Part shown: positions 42,757 to 52,388 of the stretch, in pieces
Numbering within the stretch: position 1 is the stretch's first letter
Layout of the letters: every line of letters starts with the position of its first letter
Source of the DNA: Lachnospiraceae bacterium A4
GTDB lineage: Bacteria > Bacillota > Clostridia > Lachnospirales > Lachnospiraceae
Length of the DNA stretch: 52,409 nt
Direction: 5' to 3'
Assembly (NCBI GenBank): GCA_000403215.2
Contig: KE159535.1
Span: forward strand, 107,213 to 159,621
Notes under the pieces: generated by a model
Told to the model about the DNA's origin: nothing
What the model saw: the letters and a program-made list of their open reading frames with translations, nothing else
The model's database searches: none
Translations under genes and position numbers: made by a program

Positions 42757-45700
42757 TTAAGCATATACAATAATCATAGAAATAACATTTATCACAGCCA
42801 GTCCTGTTACCAAAATTGGTGCGGCACCATTAATCACTTTATCAGTCTTTTCACTTCCTGAACACAATATCACCGACAGTAAAGGAAGAATAGGTATCAT
42901 ATATCTAGAGCTTATTCCCCATATTGAACCATAATCAGGAGGTGTCCATGTATAGCCAACTACAATAATCAAAAACCATACTCCACAAAAAACCAATAAT
43001 GCATATGCCTTTTCTTTATTTGTCAATATTTTTTTTGAAAAAAGCAAAACAAATAGCGAAAGCCATAAATACCTATTTCCTAATTGGTATTTTAAACCGT
43101 TTACCCCTTCTGGAATATCAGCTTTTAAAATTGTTTTATATCTGTCCCATATTACGCCTGCAATCTCCACAGGATGTTTTAAAGCATATGATAAATGTGT
43201 CTCTTTCTGTTCCTCACCATGCCCTTCAATTATCACTGTATCTTCCTGTTCATAACTTGACAAAGTATCTTTTATTACATTCCAGTTCGCAGTTACTTTA
43301 TAACTTGCAATACCCACCAAAAATATAGCCACTGTAATCCCCAGCATCACAAACATTCTTTTATATTTTACAGTAATATAAGGAAAATTACCCGGTTCAA
43401 GCAAAAGGCTCAATGCAACCAGTACTAAATATGGTAATTTTATTACTGCTATAATGCTAAATAAAAAGGCTAAAAACATAAATGTTTTTTTATTTACTAC
43501 CTTCTGGTTTCTTTTAATATATATAATATATGCAACACAAAGCATGGTCATTGATGCAAGAACACTGTCCCTATTGCATGATACACTAATCCAAAATGCA
43601 TTCGGTGCAAAATGAAGTAACAAAAATAAGTTCTTATAACATGGAAGCATACGCATACATATATATGTAACAAATACAGCAAACAACATATTCCCAATGC
43701 GTGCAAAATAATAAATCCACACTGCATTTAAACCTAATATTTTTGCAATAAAAGCTAATATAATCTGCGGAATATATCCTACGAATAAAGCCGCCTCTGT
43801 AGCAACAATTGATACAACACTCTTTTCATTAGAACCAGGCTTAAACAACAATCGTACCAGCTCGTCAATACAGGTCTGCCGATTATGTTCAGCAAAATAT
43901 GACTTGTTATCATAGTTAAAATTTATATCTGTCATTCGCAACCGATTTAATTCATATGGAACCTCTATTAGTGCTGCTTCACCTTCAGATCCAGGTATAA
44001 CATTTCCCTTTGCCCCCTCCCAGTCAACAGATGTATAAGCCGCTGTATCACTTGAAACAATATCATAAACTCGCAAAAAATGTCTGTATTCATCATCGGT
44101 AGTGCATGGTGTAAGTACAAAACAAGAAATGACACCCAATATAACAGATATTAGTAAAAAAGTACGAGGCTGAAAACCTAAACGCAGTATCCATAATACA
44201 GCAGCCACCAGCAGGACTGAAATAAGTACCACTACAGCTATGTACATATTTTTGTACACAAATACCATTGTCTGTCTTTGCTGAATCTCTCCACTGTCAT
44301 TCATAATAAAACGAATTGGCTCTTCAGATTCAATATACATCGAAATCACATACTCTTTTCCAAATTCCAGCTCCAATTCCCTGCAATCTATAGTAATCGC
44401 ATACCACTCACCATAATAATAGTTCAATACATTTACTAATGGTTCTGTTGTTTCTACTATAACAGCCCCCTCTCCATCTTCAATTTTATATTTTATACTG
44501 CCCTCTAAGCCATCTGAATACTCAATCATAAACTGTTGTGTTAATACATGTTTTCCATGCACCGTAAAACTACAAAGTACATCCTCTGCAGCATCTGTTG
44601 GCTGACCATTTTCAATGTACGCCATATACTCTAGTTCCTTGCGTTGATTAATATTATTAATTACACTAAAATCAGTTTTAATTACTTGTGCAAGAACTAA
44701 CAATGCGCATATATATTTTATATCTATGCAGCTTCTTTCCATATTTAATCCATTTTTATTCTTTATATACTTTCTTATCATTAAAATAGCGGCAAAAAAT
44801 AATATGGAAAAAATCGCCACACACGCCATATATAGGATTTTATTCTTATAATCCAGCCCCACTATTCCTGTTTTAAAAATAACTATTGGATCGACACCTA
44901 TCGCTTTATAACTTATAAGGCTCGTATCATCAAAAAGGCTGTCCATGTCATATTGCACAATGAAATAATCCGTCCAATTGTCGCTGGATATAATTTGTTT
45001 ATAACCTATTTGTTTTATCTCTATGCTTTTAATTCTAAATATATTGACACCATCTGTATCAAGCCTTAGTTCATTAATATTAATTTTAGGTATAGTTAAA
45101 ACTACCTTGCCGCTATCAGAAACTCTTTGCGAAAAGCTCCTATCCTCTGACCATTCCTCTCCCTGGTTCTTATAAAATAACTGAATCCCCCCAATCCCTT
45201 CTAATGGGACATAATTAATTACTACCTTCGTCGTATTCAACTCAAAAACGCCATTAAGAAATCCAATTGAAAGTATAATGCTTATTAAAAAAATGATACA
45301 GAAAGGTCTTACCTTATTATCCTTTTTTATACATTCATATAAATGTCTTTTATTAACACCAATTTTTCCTTTATATGCCCCGCCTTTCCTTTTCATGCAG
45401 CCCCATGCCCAATACATGCCCGCAAAAAACACAACTGAAAAAATAATTTGCAGCATTACCTGATAAACTTTGCATCTTACATTAGAAGCTGAAAGTCCTG
45501 TAGTAAAAATAACTATTGGATCTGCCCCTACTGCTTTAAAACTTATAAATTCTTGGTCATCAAAAATGCTATCCATATTATATTGAGCTTGATAAAAACG
45601 GGACCAATTATCACTATTTATAATCTGTTTATAACCAATCTGGCTTATCTCTATGCTTTTAATCTTAATTATCTCAACACAATCTGTATCAAGCCTAAGT

Positions 45701-45963
45701 TCATTAATATTCGTTTCTGGAATTGTGAATACTGCACGTCCTTTCGCAGAAATTTTGTAGTGAAAACTCCTGTCTTCTGACCACTCCAAATCCTCACTTT
45801 TATAAAACAATTGGATATAGCCATTTTCATCTGATGGTACTACATAATTTATTATCACTTTTGTTTTATTTAAATCAACAACATGATTGAAAAATCCAAT
45901 TGATGTCAAAATACTAATTGCAAAAATTATTATAAATGATACTGCCCTATTATTTTTAATCAT
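42757..45963 (-). CDS. DUF2142 membrane protein with duplicated N-terminal module
   Basis: A 1068-residue membrane protein. Residues ~1-190 and ~215-400 are copies of one module (helix, then a beta-sandwich-like outer region, then helix): LNKTKVIINYV with WSEDRSF recurs ~210 residues later as LNTTKVVINYV with WSEDRSF. A third jelly-roll-like region (~440-560) follows. The C-terminal ~500 residues have ten or more helices and match DUF2142, a GT-C-like group found with surface-glycan genes (CTTDDEYRHFLRVYDI, then LHFAPNAFWISVSCNRDS). It may add a lipid-linked sugar to the glycan outside the cell. ATG 45963 has GAGGT seven bases upstream. Confidence 0.82.
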   Translation of the reverse strand: MIKNNRAVSFIIIFAISILTSIGFFNHVVDLNKTKVIINYVVPSDENGYIQLFYKSEDLEWSEDRSFHYKISAKGRAVFTIPETNINELRLDTDCVEIIKIKSIEISQIGYKQIINSDNWSRFYQAQYNMDSIFDDQEFISFKAVGADPIVIFTTGLSASNVRCKVYQVMLQIIFSVVFFAGMYWAWGCMKRKGGAYKGKIGVNKRHLYECIKKDNKVRPFCIIFLISIILSIGFLNGVFELNTTKVVINYVPLEGIGGIQLFYKNQGEEWSEDRSFSQRVSDSGKVVLTIPKININELRLDTDGVNIFRIKSIEIKQIGYKQIISSDNWTDYFIVQYDMDSLFDDTSLISYKAIGVDPIVIFKTGIVGLDYKNKILYMACVAIFSILFFAAILMIRKYIKNKNGLNMERSCIDIKYICALLVLAQVIKTDFSVINNINQRKELEYMAYIENGQPTDAAEDVLCSFTVHGKHVLTQQFMIEYSDGLEGSIKYKIEDGEGAVIVETTEPLVNVLNYYYGEWYAITIDCRELELEFGKEYVISMYIESEEPIRFIMNDSGEIQQRQTMVFVYKNMYIAVVVLISVLLVAAVLWILRLGFQPRTFLLISVILGVISCFVLTPCTTDDEYRHFLRVYDIVSSDTAAYTSVDWEGAKGNVIPGSEGEAALIEVPYELNRLRMTDINFNYDNKSYFAEHNRQTCIDELVRLLFKPGSNEKSVVSIVATEAALFVGYIPQIILAFIAKILGLNAVWIYYFARIGNMLFAVFVTYICMRMLPCYKNLFLLLHFAPNAFWISVSCNRDSVLASMTMLCVAYIIYIKRNQKVVNKKTFMFLAFLFSIIAVIKLPYLVLVALSLLLEPGNFPYITVKYKRMFVMLGITVAIFLVGIASYKVTANWNVIKDTLSSYEQEDTVIIEGHGEEQKETHLSYALKHPVEIAGVIWDRYKTILKADIPEGVNGLKYQLGNRYLWLSLFVLLFSKKILTNKEKAYALLVFCGVWFLIIVVGYTWTPPDYGSIWGISSRYMIPILPLLSVILCSGSEKTDKVINGAAPILVTGLAVINVISMIIVYA

Positions 45964-46086
45964 ATTTCTACCTCAGAGACCAGTTTGTCATAACCCCTTC
46001 CATTTCTGTAATTTCATTTTCCATACTCTTCTTTAGAGATTCACAATTATAAATGGTTTAATTATTTGCATCCAGTATTATAGAAA

Positions 46087-48129
46087 TTAAAATCCACCCT
46101 TAATTTTTCTCAAAAAAATATAAATCTTCGGATGATTATTTTCCAAATACCTTTTAAATCTGTAATATTTACTTCCTTCAGAATTAACTTTTTTTGAAAC
46201 AACATACATTCGATGCACATCCTCTATGTAACGCATGTCCTCCCATCGCCTTTTTAATATATTGTTATCCACATCAGTCTTTAAAACTTCCTCTAAAAAT
46301 TTCTCCAGTTCTTCTGCCACTGTTTTCCATGTACGCACTTCTTTTTTTCCATTTTTATATACCGGAACCGGGCTTTTATCAACCTCAGCAATAACATCCT
46401 TTAAATCTTCAAGTTTATCAAACAAAAAGATATTATCCGAAAAATTGTCAAATGCTTTTTTTAGCTCTCTATTCAACTCATTATTTGTAGCAATTACTTT
46501 TTTATCATATTTTATTCCATCCAATATCGGAAGGCCAAAGCCTTCGTACACGCTTGGAAATAAAATTGCTTTTGCATTATTAACTAATAAGCTTATAAAC
46601 CCATCTGATAATCTACCACTTTTATAGCCATAAATATTTGTATTTATGCTTCCACTCTCACTACTTCCCAATATAATAAAATTTTTATTTATTTCTTTCA
46701 AATATGGCAAAGTTTCCTTTAAAAACTTGTGCTTATAAAAGTTTCCAAACACCATATAGTAATCATCAAACGGTATCTCATCATCACTTGTAGCCACCTC
46801 TTCCTCATTTACACCATGGTAAATTACTTTAACATTAATCTCTCTTTCTTCAAACTCTTTATGGAAATACCCGATTGTATCATCTAACGAAAATTGGCTG
46901 ATTGATGTCATCGCTGCACAATATTGTATTGATTTTCTAAAAATATCAAGCCTTTCATAGTCATCAACTAAAATGTAATTACTCCTTATACTAATCACAT
47001 CCTGCATGCAGAAAACATATTTCAGGCTCACCCTATTTAACAGAAAAAGATGCTCAATATGTATAATCTGCGATGGGGAGAACGCCAAGTGGAATGTCCC
47101 CGTAATATTATATGGATACCACACATTTGGAAATTCCTCTGACAATCCAAACAGTTTATCAGCTGCATCATTTATTAACACATGAATATCATATTTTCTA
47201 TTATAAAGTTTATAAAATTCGTTAAAGATTGTAAGACCATACTGTGCAGTTCCATTATAAGCCGCCGGAACTTCATACAAACTAAACAATATTCTTTTCT
47301 TTTCATACACGCTGTCCACTATTAAATCGGCAAAATACTCTATAGGATCAATATTATGATTAAAATACTTTTGTACAATACTGTCATAATAAGGATATCT
47401 CTTAATCAAAGTTTTTCTGTTGTTGATATCCAATTCATTTTTGGCATCTCCAAAAGATTTAGATTCAAAATGATATACATATGACCGGTTTGACATCACA
47501 ACATTATAACCATATTGGTTTATTCGCATACAAAAGTCATTTTCCTCATTATAACCCAGTCCATACTTTTCATCAAACAAGCCAAATTTATCTATCAATT
47601 CTCTTTTAATTAAAAACGCAAACCCAACTCCCGTAGGAATAATGCTAAATCGCGGCAATTTATCCTTCATTTGACAAAACACAGAATAACTGACTTTTTC
47701 ATCCAATAGTTTTCCCATGTTATTTTTGACAGGCATTGTTAAAATTGTCGCATTGTTACTTCTCGGACAGACAACACCATGTTTCTCATATAAATATAAC
47801 ACATCAAGCATTTCCTCCAAAAAACCTTCTGTCACTTCTGTGTCTGAATTAAGAAGCAAAACATCATTGTCTGTTGTGTCCAATTCCTTTACTGCTCTAT
47901 TACACGTCTTAACAAAACCCATATTCTGCAAATTTCTATCATAATAAAAATTTTCAAAACCTATAATACTCTCAGAAATCTTTGTTTCCATCAGCTCCCA
48001 GTCAGGTCCCATATCATTTACAATAACAACCTTATGCCTACAATCCAAATATTTTTTAAGAGAGCCCAAGCACTTCTCCAATGTATTCCAGTCTTTATAT
48101 ACTGGTATAACAACAGTAACCGATTTCAT
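46087..48129 (-). CDS. Bifunctional glycosyltransferase (GT2 + GT4)
   Basis: A 680-residue protein. Residues ~1-250 are a GT2 domain: VTVVIPVYKDWNTLEKCLGS, NMGFVKTCNRAV, LLNSDTEVTEGFLEEML (metal site) and GLGYNEENDFCMR (catalytic base region). Residues ~270-610 are a GT4-type GT-B domain, with the C-terminal signature AILFPSVYEGFGLPILDGI (the E-x7-E motif). Such fusions can add two sugars in turn and are common in rhamnan or mannan-like glycan loci. ATG 48129 has GAGGTG nine bases upstream. It is the first clear gene of the cluster. Confidence 0.9.
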   Translation of the reverse strand: MKSVTVVIPVYKDWNTLEKCLGSLKKYLDCRHKVVIVNDMGPDWELMETKISESIIGFENFYYDRNLQNMGFVKTCNRAVKELDTTDNDVLLLNSDTEVTEGFLEEMLDVLYLYEKHGVVCPRSNNATILTMPVKNNMGKLLDEKVSYSVFCQMKDKLPRFSIIPTGVGFAFLIKRELIDKFGLFDEKYGLGYNEENDFCMRINQYGYNVVMSNRSYVYHFESKSFGDAKNELDINNRKTLIKRYPYYDSIVQKYFNHNIDPIEYFADLIVDSVYEKKRILFSLYEVPAAYNGTAQYGLTIFNEFYKLYNRKYDIHVLINDAADKLFGLSEEFPNVWYPYNITGTFHLAFSPSQIIHIEHLFLLNRVSLKYVFCMQDVISIRSNYILVDDYERLDIFRKSIQYCAAMTSISQFSLDDTIGYFHKEFEEREINVKVIYHGVNEEEVATSDDEIPFDDYYMVFGNFYKHKFLKETLPYLKEINKNFIILGSSESGSINTNIYGYKSGRLSDGFISLLVNNAKAILFPSVYEGFGLPILDGIKYDKKVIATNNELNRELKKAFDNFSDNIFLFDKLEDLKDVIAEVDKSPVPVYKNGKKEVRTWKTVAEELEKFLEEVLKTDVDNNILKRRWEDMRYIEDVHRMYVVSKKVNSEGSKYYRFKRYLENNHPKIYIFLRKIKGGF

Positions 48130-48325
48130 TTGTTTTTCACCTCAACTACTAAGTTATAAATAAAATTTTGAATATAGCATAACATAAAATTAATAATTTA
48201 TCTACTTTTTATAATTGGAAAAATGCACATATTTGTTAGAAACTTTTATATTATTTTGCAATATTAACCAATAATCCCCCTGCAATGGATTCTTTATCCA
48301 ACATTCTTGAAAATCTGTATATACA

Positions 48326-48359
48326 AAATCTGCCTCCGCTTAACCACAGAGACAGATTT
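48326..48359 (-). terminator. Terminator of the 34-aa membrane peptide gene
   Basis: AAATCTGCCTC (48326-48336) and GAGACAGATTT (48349-48359) pair over 11 positions (one is a G-U pair in the minus-strand RNA) with a 12-base loop. On the minus strand a TTGTATATA tail follows. It lies 67 bases after the stop at 48426. Confidence 0.65.
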
Positions 48360-48425
48360 ATTGATATATTTCAAAACTTTTAATAAGCTAATATAACACT
48401 ACACAAGCAAAAATTACATAAAATC

Positions 48426-48530
48426 CTACTGTGGCTGCATGTTGAATAATTTGGTCAATATATACGACACTGCATAAAAAGCTACTATAAGCATTCCAAT
48501 AATTTCAATCTTTAATTTATCAATTCTCAT
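48426..48530 (-). CDS. 34-aa single-pass membrane peptide
   Basis: MRIDKLKIEIIGMLIVAFYA and 14 more residues: a basic start, one membrane helix (IIGMLIVAFYAVSYILTKLF) and a polar end. ATG 48530 has GGGGGGAGG three bases upstream and a terminator stands downstream, so it is a real small gene. A longer frame to 48680 runs into the IS1182 element and is only an artificial extension. The IS sits 13 bases upstream of the ATG and cuts the gene off from its original promoter. The function is unknown; small membrane peptides can be toxins or transporter partners. Confidence 0.55.
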   Translation of the reverse strand: MRIDKLKIEIIGMLIVAFYAVSYILTKLFNMQPQ

Positions 48531-48542
48531 TGCCCTCCCCCC

Positions 48543-50629
48543 AGGCTGTCCGAAAACCCACAATTTTTGGCCATTTTGGGCACAAAAAATGCCAGGTTTT
48601 TCGGACATTATTTGTCCGTTTATAGTTACCTGACCTCGAAAACTGAATAAAATACGCTTTTTTGTTGTTATTTTTCCCATTATGCTGCAACAAGTGCCAT
48701 CAGTTCTTCAAATGAGAACATGTTACACGCCCTGGACAGGTTATATCCCATGGCCATGAGCGCAAATTCCCCACCTACTTTCTGTTTACCCTTTAACAGA
48801 AAGCAGGCTGCTCCCATTGCTCGTTTTATTGTTCCAAACGGATGCTCTGAAATACACATCCGCTGGTTCATTTTTTCCCTGTCCGGCCTGAGTTTAAACC
48901 TGACTACCTTTTTCTTTTCAAAATGGTACTTTGCCTTCTTCTGGTTCTTTTTTCCTGGTTTCTCTGTTTCTTCTTCTGAGTTTTCCGCTTCTTCCGGTTT
49001 CCACCACTTTGCTTTCTTTTCCAGGCTGTCTTTGCCAAAATCCGTTTCCTTCCAGTTCGTGTTTCCCTTCCCGTTCACACACTTATCACGGTATGGGCAT
49101 CCCTTGCACGCCTGCCTGTTGGCATATCTTGTCGCCCCATTTTTTTTGATGCTTTTTCTCCTGAGGATTTCCCCTCCGGGACAGTAAACCAGATCCCTTT
49201 CCGGATCCCTGACAAAATACCCTTCCCCTGCACGGTTTTTCATTTCCTCTTCTGTTCCATAGGGGCTCTCCACTTTTTGTTCCGGCCCGTCCGAAACTTT
49301 TCTCCTTACCTCTGCTACCTCCATACCTTCTATTACATCCGCATATGCTTCCGGCACCACTCCCGCATGAAGACATCTCTTCAGTTCTTCTGCATTCGTG
49401 CCTGCTGTATTTAACTCCCCTGCTTCCTCATACTCGATCTCCAGTTCATATGTGTCCTGTCCGTCTGGCAGAATGACATTAGGAATAATTCCTTTCTCAA
49501 GACATGACACCATATCTTCGGCCTGTTCGTATCCCTTATCTGCCACAGCTTCAATAATCCTGTCCCCGGCTTCCTGTTTAATGGACTCCGCTGTCGGAGC
49601 AATTAATCCATGGTCTGTTGCCTGGTTTGTCGCCAGGTAATCCATGATCAGGTGCGTCTCTGAATCCACTGCTGTCTGGACATTGTACGACACGTCCATT
49701 CCATTTTTATTTTTCATCAGCCGCGCATCTGCATCTGTCAGTGAAATCTGCGTGTGGTTTTCTTTCTCCATCAGTTCCCTGTATGAACGGTATTTCTCCA
49801 GTCTTTCCTCTGCCTCCTTCAGTTTTGCTTCCAGTTCTTCCCTGGTCAGCGTTCCACTGGCAGCCTCCTCCTCTTTATCCGCTTCCTCTATCAGCCGCAG
49901 GTATTCCTGTGTGTGGTCTTCCAGCCACTTTATCCTGTCATCCAGTTTCATAATGGTAAAATTGCTGTCTTTTCCATTCCAGGCTTTAAACTTACTCCCA
50001 TCTATAGACACGTATCCTGTTTCCAGATCTACGGTTACCCTTTTTAGAAATTCCTTAAATACTTCCTTTAAATTGTCTGCATTGTCTTTCCTGAAATCAG
50101 ATATCGTGCGGAAGTCAGGACGGAGTCCGCCAAGCATCCACATAACTTCAATGTTTGTGACGCATGCCGCCTCAAGTTTTCTGGATGACCGGATGTTATT
50201 GCGGTATCCGTATAGATATAGTTTCAGCATACTCTGCGGATCATAACATGGCCTTCCTTCAAAACTTGGTTCTGTTTTTTCGAATCCCATCTCTTTTAAG
50301 TCTATGTGATCCACAAAACAATCGATTACTCTTGCAATACTATCCCATTCCACCATGGAATCAAGTGTATTTATTACCGCCTGGTTTCTATTGATAGGTT
50401 TTACTATATATGGCATGGAAAACACCCCGCTAAACTGGAACTTTTAAGATACTCCCATTATACCAGATATTGGTGGAAAAGTCCCACATATTTGTTTATT
50501 TAGCGTACTTTATTCAGTTTTCAAGGTGCATTTATAAAAATCGCTCTGTAAGCGTTTTTTAGCTCTGTTTGGGCGATAATCCTACGTTTAAAATCCTGTT
50601 ATCGCCTCTCAGGGGTTTTCGGACAGTCT
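48543..50629 (-). mobile_element. IS1182-family insertion sequence (~2.09 kb)
   Basis: The ends read AGGCTGTCCGAAAACCC (from 48543) and, on the other strand, AGACTGTCCGAAAACCCC (from 50629). The flanks end and begin in runs of C, so a CCCCC target duplication is likely but the exact edge is uncertain. An inner inverted repeat of ~25 bases (48631-48655 and 50508-50532, three mismatches) lies on both sides of the transposase gene. Small hairpins lie in the right arm (CGCT-AGCG-TTTTTT at ~50544; GGCGATAA/TTATCGCC at 50573-50606). Confidence 0.82.
48680..50416 (-). CDS. IS1182-family transposase
   Basis: A 578-residue DDE transposase. Its N-terminal DUF772-type region reads EGRPCYDPQSMLKLYLYGY, and LRPDFRTISDFRKDN follows. 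Then come the first Asp in VSIDGSKFKA, the second in AVADKGYEQAED, a CXXC-rich insert (KGCPYRDKC) and the Glu region EHPFGTIKRAMG. ATG 50416 stands eight bases after GCGGGG; a GTG three codons earlier is possible. No stop or frameshift interrupts it, so it may still be active. Confidence 0.93.
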   Translation of the reverse strand: MPYIVKPINRNQAVINTLDSMVEWDSIARVIDCFVDHIDLKEMGFEKTEPSFEGRPCYDPQSMLKLYLYGYRNNIRSSRKLEAACVTNIEVMWMLGGLRPDFRTISDFRKDNADNLKEVFKEFLKRVTVDLETGYVSIDGSKFKAWNGKDSNFTIMKLDDRIKWLEDHTQEYLRLIEEADKEEEAASGTLTREELEAKLKEAEERLEKYRSYRELMEKENHTQISLTDADARLMKNKNGMDVSYNVQTAVDSETHLIMDYLATNQATDHGLIAPTAESIKQEAGDRIIEAVADKGYEQAEDMVSCLEKGIIPNVILPDGQDTYELEIEYEEAGELNTAGTNAEELKRCLHAGVVPEAYADVIEGMEVAEVRRKVSDGPEQKVESPYGTEEEMKNRAGEGYFVRDPERDLVYCPGGEILRRKSIKKNGATRYANRQACKGCPYRDKCVNGKGNTNWKETDFGKDSLEKKAKWWKPEEAENSEEETEKPGKKNQKKAKYHFEKKKVVRFKLRPDREKMNQRMCISEHPFGTIKRAMGAACFLLKGKQKVGGEFALMAMGYNLSRACNMFSFEELMALVAA

Positions 50630-50758
50630 CCCCCTCGTCTACTTGCCTGCCTCTTTATTTAGTTTTATTTGTCCCCATATCCGTAATTATTGGATTTTGC
50701 ATCAGAAAATTTCAGCATTTTAATCTGTTAAATATAGACAGCCCTATCCATTATCCTT

Positions 50759-52388
50759 CATAAATAAATACCTACTCATACTTCGCATACTAAAAACAGG
50801 CATATCATTGGAAGCTATGCCACCTTGGGTATCTGAAAACGGTTTTTCCAGTTTTCAGGCAGTTTGCTGATAAAGAGACATACCAATTCTGCTATCTGCG
50901 TTTCTGATGCGTTATAGTACTCCCTTATACTACCAAGCAGCGTATCTATCATAAGTACGATAGCGCAGTCGATGAATTCGTTAATGATCTCACGCTGTAC
51001 GCCGTAAAACAGATCCTCAAGACTTCGGCTGTCACTGTTTCTGAAACGTTCAACAGCAAGTATCATGTATCGTATGGCTACAACCACCATATGCGATGTG
51101 AGTGCATCATAACTCGTGCTGTGGCATTCTGTCCGCAGTTTCAGATAGCTCTTTGTGAGTTTGAAATAGGTTTCGATCTGCCAGCGCAGCATGTACGTTT
51201 CCAGGATTTCCCTCTCGGACAGGGAAGTGTCCGTGCACACGAAACACACCCAGTCCTTGCGGTTGCTGCGGTTCCGCGCATATACAAGTTTTGCCAGGAT
51301 TGCGTTCCCTTCGCTGCCTGTTACGGTGACATTTACCGAAAGCAGGTATCTGGATTTCCCCCTCCTCTTTTTGCTGCGGGAATAGATTTCCTTTACATCC
51401 AGCCTGCTCTGCTTTCCGGTTTCAGGATCTGTCCACAGATACTTTGTACTGTTTTTCTTAATCATGGCAATTGTATCCACGTCCATTCCTTTAAGTTCCA
51501 CCAGCTGGACCGGATTGGAAAACCATGTGTAAAACAGTACAAAATCGAAGGGAATCCCTGCTTTTTTTGCTTCTTTTACCATGCGGCATACAGTGTCTGT
51601 CCCTTTTTCTTTTGCAGCTGCCCTGCGCCTCCCCCGGATGGTACGCCTGTCAACAGGAATATCCGGGCCGGTCATGAGGTTCTCGTCACGGGTAGTCAGA
51701 AGTATCTGGGAAAACGGGAGAAATATTTCACTGTTTGTCCATCCGCCCGTCATCATCCGGTATCCGGTGCGTATCCTGTGGTCATTGTGGTCAAACACTT
51801 TTCCGCACAGGTCTGTGCCCTTTCCACCGGTACGGGCGTACAGGGAATCATCAAATATGAGGGCGCATTTATGTTTTTTATCCGTCTGCGATTCCAGATC
51901 CCGGATCACACCGGCTGCCGTCTCCTGCTGAAGGCGTTCCCAGTTGGCTTTTGGCATCAGGTCAAAGCGGTAGAAAGTGTCCTTTTTATAGTCACGGAAA
52001 AAGTTCCCCGTCTCAAACATACGGTACGGGCTTGCCGCAGTGAAACCAGCCAGGATCTTATCTGTCAGCAGCTGTCCGGCGCTTACACATTTTTCAAGGA
52101 ATTTAGACTCCTTAACGGTTGTTCCTATGAGACGTGAAATCGGGTTGTCTGCATATTCATAAACGGACTTTTCCGTAACACTGTCAACGATTTTGGTAAT
52201 CCCGCATTTTCTTAGTAACGAAGATCCAATATATTTATCCATAAAATTTGAAATACTATCAAGTAATTCCTTGCTATTATCAAAAATTTCTGCTATGCTT
52301 TTCATTGGTATAGGTCTCCTTTTGCTGATGATTTTTATTGCGATTTCATTATAGCAAAGATGAAGTACCTATACCATTTTTATTTATG
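50759..52388 (-). mobile_element. IS4-family insertion sequence at the window edge
   Basis: CATAAATAAA (50759-50768) recurs inverted at 52379-52388 and gives plausible ends about 1.63 kb apart, with further partial matches just inside (CTTC near positions 25-30 of each arm). I find no clear target duplication, so the ends are provisional. The element holds one transposase gene. It is a different type from the IS4-family element at 21.7 kb. Confidence 0.65.
50815..52305 (-). CDS. IS4-family DDE transposase
   Basis: A 496-residue transposase. First Asp in CALIFDDSLYARTG, a long beta-strand insert with arginine-rich RRTIRGRRRAAAKEK, the second acidic site in the DFVLFYTWFSN region and the Glu in YMLRWQIETYFKLTK, which matches the YREK signature (Y-x2-R-x3-E-x6-K). 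The GGAGACC-like site upstream of ATG 52305 is well placed. No interruption is visible. Confidence 0.88.
   Translation of the reverse strand: MKSIAEIFDNSKELLDSISNFMDKYIGSSLLRKCGITKIVDSVTEKSVYEYADNPISRLIGTTVKESKFLEKCVSAGQLLTDKILAGFTAASPYRMFETGNFFRDYKKDTFYRFDLMPKANWERLQQETAAGVIRDLESQTDKKHKCALIFDDSLYARTGGKGTDLCGKVFDHNDHRIRTGYRMMTGGWTNSEIFLPFSQILLTTRDENLMTGPDIPVDRRTIRGRRRAAAKEKGTDTVCRMVKEAKKAGIPFDFVLFYTWFSNPVQLVELKGMDVDTIAMIKKNSTKYLWTDPETGKQSRLDVKEIYSRSKKRRGKSRYLLSVNVTVTGSEGNAILAKLVYARNRSNRKDWVCFVCTDTSLSEREILETYMLRWQIETYFKLTKSYLKLRTECHSTSYDALTSHMVVVAIRYMILAVERFRNSDSRSLEDLFYGVQREIINEFIDCAIVLMIDTLLGSIREYYNASETQIAELVCLFISKLPENWKNRFQIPKVA

Noticed and set aside
48426-48680. 84-aa frame starting inside the IS1182 element
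   Set aside because: Its first ~50 residues come from the IS end. The true small gene starts at ATG 48530 with its own ribosome binding site.
51091-52137. 348-aa plus-strand frame opposite the IS4-family transposase
   Set aside because: A shadow of the transposase gene, with cysteine- and phenylalanine-rich nonsense composition.
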